Assembly (NCBI GenBank): GCA_035544575.1
Contig: DATKEC010000091.1
Span: 1 to 10,778, forward strand
Direction of reading: 5' to 3'
DNA length: 10,778 bases
From: DATHWB01 sp035544575
GTDB lineage: Bacteria; Actinomycetota; Acidimicrobiia; Spongiisociales; ZC4RG35
The translations under genes were made by a program, and so were the position numbers. A model generated the notes under the pieces. It was not told where the DNA came from. It made no database searches and worked only from the letters and a program-made list of their open reading frames with translations. Positions 6,076-10,778 of this stretch are shown in pieces. Each line of letters starts with the position of its first letter. The stretch's first letter is position 1.

Positions 6076-7217
6076 CGGGCGGGCCGCTCGTCGTGCTCGG
6101 GGCGACCGGGTCGATCGGCCGCCAGACCCTGGAAGTCGCGCACAGGAACGGCTTCGACGTCGCCGTCATCGCCGCTCGCCGGCCGACGGAGGAGTTCGCC
6201 GCGATCGCAGCAGACTTTCCCGACGCCTCCGTCGTCGTCACGGGCGGATCCACGGATGAGCGTGACGTGTTCTCGACTCGTGTCCCGAATGCCGTCCGGT
6301 GGGGGACCGAGGCGATGCTCGAAGCGGCCGCCAGACCGGGCTCGACCGTCGTCAATGCGCTGGTCGGAGCGGCCGGTTTGCGACCGACCATGGCGGCGCT
6401 GGATGCCGGAAACCGCTTGGCGCTCGCCAACAAGGAGAGTCTGGTCGCCGCCGGATCGCTGGTGATGGAGGCGGCGGCGCGAACCGGCGCCGAACTCATT
6501 CCCGTGGACTCGGAACACTCCGCGCTGTTCCAACTGGTGAGAGCAGCAGACGAGCGCGAGATCGCCTCGCTCGTCCTCACGGCCAGCGGCGGGCCGTTCC
6601 GCGGCCGGGCGTCGGCGGATCTGGAGGACGTCACGCCTGCCGACGCTCTGGCCCACCCCACCTGGGACATGGGGCGACGCATCAGCGTGGACTCGGCGAC
6701 GCTGGCGAACAAGGGTCTCGAGGTGATCGAGGCTCATGTCCTGTTCGGTGTCGACTTCGACCGCATCGATGTCGTCATCCACCCCCAGAGCCTGGTCCAT
6801 TCACTGATCGGGCTGACCGACGGGTCTCTCCTCGCACACGTCGGTGCCACAGACATGCGGATCCCGATCCTCTATGCCTTGTCCTACCCCGCACGACTCG
6901 AGTCCGCAGTCACCTTCTCATTGGCAGGACACACGCTCGATTTCGAGGAAGTCGACCGGCGCACGTTCCGGGCCCTCGATGTCGCATATCGCGCAGGGCG
7001 GCAGGGTGGTGGGGCACCGTGTGCCTTCAACGCCGCCGACGAGATCGCGGTCCAGGCATTCCTCGATCGCCGACTTGGCTTCCTGGGCATCGTCGACGTC
7101 ATCGAACGCGTCCTCGAATCCCTCGGGGATCGGGCGGTGGAGTCGATCGACCATGTGCTCGACATCGATGCCGAGGCTCGATCGATTGCCGCCTCGTTGG
7201 TCGCCGGAGCGTGTTGA
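6072..7217 (+). CDS. dxr: 1-deoxy-D-xylulose-5-phosphate reductoisomerase
   Basis: DXR converts DXP to 2-C-methyl-D-erythritol 4-phosphate with NADPH, the committed step of the MEP isoprenoid pathway. The 381-aa protein opens with the Rossmann motif VVLGATGSIGRQTLEVA (7-23). The substrate and metal site follows: LANKESLV (118-125), PVDSEHSA (145-151) with metal ligands D147 and E149, SGGPFRG (172-178), the flexible loop HPTWDMGRRISVDSATLANKGLE (given in parts: H195, W198, then E217 as third ligand), and MRIPILYALSYP. The C-terminal helical domain includes CAFNAADEIAVQAFL. GTG 6072 is chosen because the Rossmann strand begins five residues later and it overlaps the cdsA stop as GTGA. Upstream codons in this frame are a cdsA shadow. 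rlmN, found between cdsA and dxr in some actinobacteria, is absent. Together with ispG, two MEP enzymes lie in this cluster. Confidence 0.96.
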   Translation: MTGGPLVVLGATGSIGRQTLEVAHRNGFDVAVIAARRPTEEFAAIAADFPDASVVVTGGSTDERDVFSTRVPNAVRWGTEAMLEAAARPGSTVVNALVGAAGLRPTMAALDAGNRLALANKESLVAAGSLVMEAAARTGAELIPVDSEHSALFQLVRAADEREIASLVLTASGGPFRGRASADLEDVTPADALAHPTWDMGRRISVDSATLANKGLEVIEAHVLFGVDFDRIDVVIHPQSLVHSLIGLTDGSLLAHVGATDMRIPILYALSYPARLESAVTFSLAGHTLDFEEVDRRTFRALDVAYRAGRQGGGAPCAFNAADEIAVQAFLDRRLGFLGIVDVIERVLESLGDRAVESIDHVLDIDAEARSIAASLVAGAC

Positions 7218-7245
7218 CCGGTGTCGATAGGCCTGGTGGCGGGGG

Positions 7246-7251
7246 TAACGT
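7246..7251 (+). promoter_or_regulatory. Candidate -10 box TAACGT ahead of rseP and its upstream mini-ORF
   Basis: TAACGT lies in the 61-bp dxr-rseP gap, 10 nt before ATG 7262 and 27 nt before the rseP ATG 7279. It fits TANNNT. A TTGACC at 7214-7219 lies 26 bp upstream, too far to serve as its -35. The same hexamer occurs on the minus strand ahead of the deaminase gene at the right end. Confidence 0.35.
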
Positions 7252-7261
7252 GAGCGACCCC

Positions 7262-7282
7262 ATGACTCGTGTCTTCTCATGA
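7262..7282 (+). CDS. Possible upstream mini-ORF MTRVFS coupled to rseP
   Basis: ATG 7262 opens a six-codon ORF (MTRVFS) whose TGA (7280-7282) overlaps the rseP ATG (7279-7281) as ATGA. An in-frame GTG at 7250, with GGGGG at 7241-7245 upstream, would make it ten codons (VSDPMTRVFS). rseP itself has no Shine-Dalgarno, so termination-reinitiation from this mini-ORF could supply ribosomes. The peptide is too short for any homology argument, and the frame also continues upstream as a shadow of dxr. Only position supports this call. Confidence 0.3.
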   Translation: MTRVFS

Positions 7283-8409
7283 TCGGCGGCGTTGCCGCGC
7301 TCGTTGCCCTCATCGGATTCATCGTCGCGCACGAGGCGGGCCACTACTTCGCGGCCAAGGCCACCGGCATGAAGGTCACCGAGTTCTTCATCGGGTTCGG
7401 CCCCCGCATCTGGTCGTTCCGCCGCGGAGAAACCGAGTACGGGATCAAGCCGATCCCGTTCGGTGCATACGTGAAGGTTCTCGGGATGAACAGCCTCGAA
7501 GAGGTTGCTCCCGAGGAAGAACACCGTACCTACCGCTCGAAGCCCTTCTGGGCGAAGTCGTTGGTCGTCCTCTCCGGGGTGGTCGCGAACTTCCTGATCG
7601 CGTTCGTGATCTTCTCGACCGTTGCGCTGATCGAAGGCGAACCGATCATCGTCGACGGCGAGCCCGTGCTCTCCACCGAGGTCTCGGGAGTCGTGGACGC
7701 AGACGATGCGGGCAACCCGACGGCCGCGGCCGCGGCGGGCCTGCGGGCCGGCGATGTGATCGTGGGGATGAACGGTCAACGGGTCGGCGGCTGGGAGGAA
7801 TTGCGTGAGGTCATCGAGGGTGCCGCCGGAGAGCCGGTCGAACTGCTCGTCCTCCGCGACGAGGCCGAGATCGTCTTGACCACGACCATGGGGTCGAGGG
7901 TGGATCCCGTCACCGGCGCCGAGTCGGGCTTCCTCGGGTTCTCACCGGCGTTCGCCACTCAGACGATCTCGGTGTTCGAAGCAGGTTGGATCGGTGTCCG
8001 CCAAGTTGGCATCGCCGTCGAGTTCACATTCGAGGCGTTCGGCCGCATCCTGCGCTTCGACACTCTCGGTCAACTCCTCGGTGGGATCACCGGGGGTGAG
8101 ATCGATCCCGACGTCCGGCCCGTCAGCCCGATCGGCATCGTCCAGATCGGCAGTCAGGCCGAAGAGTTCGGGATCGTCAACATGATCCTCCTCCTCGCGT
8201 TCGTGAACGTCATCCTCGGAACCCTGAACGCACTTCCTTTGTATCCGCTCGACGGCGGGCATTTCGCCGTCGCGTTGTACGAGAAGGTCTCCGGCCGCAC
8301 CGCCGACATGCGCAAGCTGATTCCCGTCGCGTTGGCGGTGATCGCGGTGATCGGGCTGATCGGCGTCCTGGCCATCGTGCTCGACATCGTCAATCCGATC
8401 GATCTCTGA
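7279..8409 (+). CDS. rseP: RIP-type zinc metalloprotease, site-2 protease (RseP/Rip1 family)
   Basis: This 376-aa membrane protein is an intramembrane site-2 protease of the M50B family; relatives cleave anti-sigma factors and other single-pass proteins. The first helix holds the zinc and catalytic motif HEAGH (H18, E19, H22). KVTEFFIGFGPRIWSFRRGE and YGIKPIPFGAYV follow, as in actinobacterial RIPs. A single PDZ domain lies at about 130-205 (AAAGLRAGDVIVGMNGQRVG). The third zinc ligand is D325 in LPLYPLDGGH (319-328). Membrane segments are near 3-20, 93-117, 297-320 and 347-370. ATG 7279 leaves 17 residues before H18, a normal distance. There is no Shine-Dalgarno; the start overlaps the stop of a short upstream ORF. 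The dxr-rseP-ispG order is a widespread actinobacterial arrangement. Substrates cannot be read from the sequence, and the nearby sigma factor is not evidence of a functional link. Confidence 0.94.
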   Translation: MIGGVAALVALIGFIVAHEAGHYFAAKATGMKVTEFFIGFGPRIWSFRRGETEYGIKPIPFGAYVKVLGMNSLEEVAPEEEHRTYRSKPFWAKSLVVLSGVVANFLIAFVIFSTVALIEGEPIIVDGEPVLSTEVSGVVDADDAGNPTAAAAAGLRAGDVIVGMNGQRVGGWEELREVIEGAAGEPVELLVLRDEAEIVLTTTMGSRVDPVTGAESGFLGFSPAFATQTISVFEAGWIGVRQVGIAVEFTFEAFGRILRFDTLGQLLGGITGGEIDPDVRPVSPIGIVQIGSQAEEFGIVNMILLLAFVNVILGTLNALPLYPLDGGHFAVALYEKVSGRTADMRKLIPVALAVIAVIGLIGVLAIVLDIVNPIDL

Positions 8410-8413
8410 TCAC

Positions 8414-8420
8414 GGGGAGA
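8414..8420 (+). promoter_or_regulatory. Shine-Dalgarno GGGGAGA of ispG
   Basis: GGGGAGA ends 6 nt before GTG 8427 in the 17-bp rseP-ispG gap. It fixes the ispG start at 8427 over the later GTG 8436 and ATG 8451. It contrasts with rseP, pyrH and xerC, which lack a comparable site. Confidence 0.6.
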
Positions 8421-8426
8421 TCTAGC

Positions 8427-9644
8427 GTGACCACCGTGACCGAACGCAGAATGACCAGACAGCTCCACGTTGGCCCGGTTCCGGTCGGTGGGGGCGCCCC
8501 CGTCACCGTCCAGTCGATGACCACGACCAAGACGGCCGACGTCGACGGGACCCTCCAGCAGGTCTACGCCCTCGCCGCCAACGGGGCGGACATCGTTCGC
8601 ATCACCTGCAACGATGTCGATGCGGCCACCGCATTGGCCGAGATCGTCCCGCGTGCGCCCGTCCCGATCATCGCGGACATCCACTTCCAGTACCGCCTGG
8701 CCTTGGCCGCCCTCGAGGCGGGGGTGGACGGCCTCAGACTCAACCCCGGGAACATCCGCAAAGAAGAGCACATCAAGACCGTTGCCCGCGAAGCCAAGGA
8801 TCGCGCCAAACCGATCAGGGTCGGTGTGAATGCCGGATCCCTCGACAAGGACATCGAAGCCCAACACGGGGGCGCAGTGCCCGAGGCGCTGGTGGCATCG
8901 GCCCTGCGGGAGATCCGGTTCCTCGAAGACGTCGACTTCTTCGACATCAAGATCTCCGTGAAGCACTCCAACGTGCCGACGATGGTCGCCTCGTACCGCC
9001 TTCTCGCCGACACCGTCGACTATCCCCTGCACCTGGGTGTCACCGAAGCCGGCCCACTCCCGGGGGGCCTGATCAAGTCGGTGGCCGGAATCGGGACCCT
9101 CCTCAACGAGGGGATCGGAGACACCATCCGGTTCTCACTCACCGCCGATCCGGTCGAGGAGGCGAAAGCCGGACGTCAACTCCTCGAGTACCTGGGCTTG
9201 CGGGAACGCAAGGGTCTCGACCTCATCGCATGCCCGTCTTGCGGCCGGGCAGAAGTCGACGTGATCGACGTCGCCACCCGTGCCCAGGCCGCGCTCGAAG
9301 CCGAGAACCTCCCGATTCAAGTGGCCGTCATGGGGTGTGTGGTCAACGGTCCGGGCGAGGCGAGTTCGGCCGACATCGGTATCGCGGCAGGTCGCGGCAG
9401 AGGCCATCTTTTCATCCGGGGGCAGGTGGTCAGGGTGGTTCCCGAAGCAGAGATGGTCGAAGCGCTGCTGGACGAGGCACGCAAGCTCGTCGAGGAGGGA
9501 ATCGATGCCCGCCTCGCCGCCGCCGATGCGAACGCAGCATCGATCGCAGAGGCGGAGCGCACGCAACTCGTCGAGATTCAGGGTGACGCCAACCGAACCG
9601 AGGAGCGTAAGCGCCGGGTGGCCGAAGTCGCCGATCGGACATGA
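8427..9644 (+). CDS. ispG: 4-hydroxy-3-methylbut-2-en-1-yl diphosphate synthase (flavodoxin/ferredoxin)
   Basis: IspG (GcpE) reduces MEcPP to HMBPP, the penultimate MEP-pathway step, using a 4Fe-4S cluster. The 405-aa protein has the TIM-barrel part with VPVGGGAPVTVQSMTTTKT (18-36), PIIADIHFQYRLALAALEAG (80-99) and GLRLNPGNI (102-110). The reductase part carries the cluster ligands C269 and C272 in ACPSCGR, and C304 with E311 in MGCVVNGPGEA. The bacterial form without the plant insertion is clear. The C-terminus has an extra alanine/glutamate-rich helical tail (about 360-400). The start is set by the GGGGAGA at 8414-8420. The gene ends 16 bp from the convergent deaminase gene, so it is the last gene of the + strand cluster. 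dxr in the same cluster supplies the pathway's early step. Confidence 0.97.
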   Translation: MTTVTERRMTRQLHVGPVPVGGGAPVTVQSMTTTKTADVDGTLQQVYALAANGADIVRITCNDVDAATALAEIVPRAPVPIIADIHFQYRLALAALEAGVDGLRLNPGNIRKEEHIKTVAREAKDRAKPIRVGVNAGSLDKDIEAQHGGAVPEALVASALREIRFLEDVDFFDIKISVKHSNVPTMVASYRLLADTVDYPLHLGVTEAGPLPGGLIKSVAGIGTLLNEGIGDTIRFSLTADPVEEAKAGRQLLEYLGLRERKGLDLIACPSCGRAEVDVIDVATRAQAALEAENLPIQVAVMGCVVNGPGEASSADIGIAAGRGRGHLFIRGQVVRVVPEAEMVEALLDEARKLVEEGIDARLAAADANAASIAEAERTQLVEIQGDANRTEERKRRVAEVADRT

Positions 9645-9660
9645 TCCCCACCGGCGGGCG

Positions 9661-10680
9661 TCAGTCCGCGGTCAGCACCTCGATTTCGTCGTACAGCTCC
9701 TGTTTGCGGGCGTCCGGGAGGAATGACGACTCGATCGAGTTGCGGGCGAGAGTGACGATTTCGTCCCGTCCGAAACCGAGACCTTCGACGAGCGCGCGGT
9801 AGTTGTCGGCGACGTATCCCCCGAAGTACGCGGGGTCATCGGAGTTGACCGAGACGAGCAAGCCCTCGGCCATCAGTCTCGGCATCGGGTGATCGGCGAT
9901 CGAGTCCACCCCGCGCAGGCGGACGTTGCTCAGCGGACAGATTGTCAAAGGGATTCTCTCGTCGCGGAGTCTTGCGACGAGGTCGGGGTCTTCCAGCGAG
10001 CGGACTCCGTGGTCGATGCGAACCACCTCCAGCGTGTCCAGGGCTCCCCGTACATAGGCCGCCGGCCCTTCCTCCCCGGCGTGGGCGACGGCTGTCAGTC
10101 CGTGCTCCCGGGCGATCCGATACGCCTCGGCGAACGGCTCCGGGGGCAGGCCGCGTTCGCTCGAATCGAGGCCGACCGCCACGACGTGGTCGAGATGCCC
10201 GTCCGCAGCTTGGATCGTCGCGACCGCGTCCTCGGGGGGCAGGTGGCGGAGAAAACACAGGATGAGGGATGCGGTGAGACCGAACTCCTGGTTGGCCCGT
10301 TCGATCGCACGTGCGAAGCCGGGCATGAAGACGTCGAATCCGATCCCGCGATGAGTGTGTGCCTGTGGGTCGAAGAAGATCTCGGCATGCCGAACACCGT
10401 CCTCCCGGGCTCGCTGGAGGTACGCCCACATGAGGTCGTCGAAGTCCTGGACCGTCACGAGGGCCGCGGCGCCCTGGTAGTAGACGTCGAGAAACGATTG
10501 CAGGTCGACGAAGTCATAGGCTCGCTCGACTTCTTCGATGGTGGACCACGGGAGGTCGATCCCGTTGCGCCCGGCGAGGACGAACATCATCTCCGGCTCG
10601 AGGGTTCCTTCGATGTGGACGTGCAGTTCAGCCTTGGGGATGGTGACGATCAGGCGGTCGAGGGCAGGGTCGATCGGCAT
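9661..10680 (-). CDS. add: Adenosine-deaminase-superfamily protein, probable adenine deaminase (type 2)
   Basis: This 339-aa zinc aminohydrolase has the metal and catalytic residues of the family: H20 and H22 in AELHVHIEGTLEPE, H200 and E203 in AVAHAGEEGPAAYV, H224 in RIDHGVRSLED, and D281 in SVNSDDPAYFGGY. Within the superfamily, HIEGTLEPE, CFLRHLPPEDA, VGLDSSERGLPPEPF and CPLSNVRLRGV match the adenine deaminases (adenine + water to hypoxanthine + ammonia). True adenosine deaminases typically have HLDGA and DLAGDE-type motifs instead. Automatic annotation may call it adenosine deaminase. ATG at 10680 (minus strand) is chosen because conserved sequence begins about 15 residues in; an extension to 10722 would run over the stop of the next gene. 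No Shine-Dalgarno is visible, and TAACGT lies 8 nt upstream. It is convergent with ispG. Confidence 0.88.
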   Translation of the reverse strand: MPIDPALDRLIVTIPKAELHVHIEGTLEPEMMFVLAGRNGIDLPWSTIEEVERAYDFVDLQSFLDVYYQGAAALVTVQDFDDLMWAYLQRAREDGVRHAEIFFDPQAHTHRGIGFDVFMPGFARAIERANQEFGLTASLILCFLRHLPPEDAVATIQAADGHLDHVVAVGLDSSERGLPPEPFAEAYRIAREHGLTAVAHAGEEGPAAYVRGALDTLEVVRIDHGVRSLEDPDLVARLRDERIPLTICPLSNVRLRGVDSIADHPMPRLMAEGLLVSVNSDDPAYFGGYVADNYRALVEGLGFGRDEIVTLARNSIESSFLPDARKQELYDEIEVLTAD

Positions 10681-10688
10681 GACGAGCG

Positions 10689-10694
10689 ACGTTA
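10689..10694 (-). promoter_or_regulatory. Candidate -10 box TAACGT ahead of the minus-strand deaminase gene
   Basis: On the minus strand TAACGT ends 8 nt before the ATG at 10680 and includes the TAA stop of the upstream gene. The spacing and the lack of a Shine-Dalgarno sequence would fit a leaderless or near-leaderless transcript. No -35 is visible. Confidence 0.35.
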
Positions 10695-10778
10695 TCGCGA
10701 TCGAGCGATCACGTCCTCCCACAAGCGCCTGACGCGGCTGGCGACCTCCTCCCGCGACCCGGCCGTCGAGACGATCCA
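10692..10778 (-). CDS. C-terminal tail of an unidentified minus-strand gene (5' end outside window)
   Basis: Reading the minus strand from the window edge gives 28 open codons and a TAA (10694-10692). The peptide ends EEVASRVRRLWEDVIARSR, an amphipathic, arginine-rich helix such as closes many P-loop kinases and other cytoplasmic enzymes. I do not recognise the family. The stop lies 11 bp upstream of the deaminase ATG on the same strand, so the two may be co-transcribed. The reading frame is supported by this spacing and by the absence of any competing frame with a sensible start, but 28 codons are weak evidence alone. Confidence 0.45.
   Translation of the reverse strand, partial: WIVSTAGSREEVASRVRRLWEDVIARSR

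Noticed and set aside
7222..7231. TGTCGATAGG as a WhiG/FliA-type -10 (GCCGATAA) in the dxr-rseP gap
   Set aside because: Only the CGATA core matches and there is no TAAA about 15 nt upstream.
9629..9656. CGCCG/CGGCG as a terminator between ispG and the deaminase gene
   Set aside because: The 5-bp arms enclose an 18-nt loop, with no T-tract on either strand.
10689..10698. Minus-strand CGCGATAA as a WhiG/FliA-type -10 ahead of the deaminase
   Set aside because: It matches 6 of 8 positions but there is no TAAA at the required distance upstream, and the bases are the coding end of the neighbouring gene.
10681..10722. Longer N-terminus for the deaminase starting at 10722
   Set aside because: It would overlap the end of the upstream minus-strand gene, adds residues without family similarity, and ATG 10680 already leaves a normal lead before the HVH motif.

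Overview
The window looks like a chromosomal housekeeping locus of a high-GC actinobacterium. The order xerC, whiG/fliA-type sigma factor, rpsB, tsf, pyrH, frr, cdsA, dxr, rseP, ispG is the backbone known from Actinomycetota (Streptomyces keeps whiG, rpsB, tsf, pyrH and frr together). The proteins suggest a deep-branching class such as Acidimicrobiia: EF-Ts is short (205 aa) and the flanking genes differ from Streptomyces. The class-level call is an inference from remembered protein flavour, not from a search. I see no insertion sequence, prophage, CRISPR array, tRNA or rRNA.

Layout. At the left edge is the C-terminal part of a scramblase/LURP-one-type protein (1-318). A possible terminator hairpin lies over its stop codon. 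xerC (373-1263) follows, apparently from a leaderless promoter. It overlaps a WhiG/FliA sigma factor (1238-2026). A 181-bp gap holds a candidate promoter and several short hairpins ahead of rpsB. Then come rpsB (2208-2924), tsf (2937-3554), pyrH (3593-4306), frr (4316-4867), cdsA (4867-6075), dxr (6072-7217), rseP (7279-8409) and ispG (8427-9644), all on + and mostly touching or overlapping. On the minus strand, converging with ispG across only 16 bp, is an adenosine-deaminase-superfamily gene whose motifs fit adenine deaminase (9661-10680). Behind it is the 28-residue tail of an unidentified minus-strand gene (10692-10778).

How the genes work together. rpsB, tsf and frr supply translation (ribosomal protein S2, EF-Tu nucleotide exchange, ribosome recycling). 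pyrH makes UDP for nucleotide synthesis. cdsA makes CDP-diacylglycerol for phospholipids. dxr and ispG are the first committed and the penultimate steps of the MEP isoprenoid pathway. rseP is a membrane site-2 protease. xerC resolves chromosome dimers. The minus-strand deaminase belongs to purine salvage.

No new defence or mobile system is visible; most of the window is ordinary core genome. The parts worth a second look are regulatory: TANNNT -10-like boxes placed 7-10 nt before start codons that have little or no Shine-Dalgarno; a 6-10-codon upstream ORF whose stop overlaps the rseP start; the hairpin-rich rpsB leader with two mutually exclusive stems; and the long acidic N-terminal extension of CdsA.
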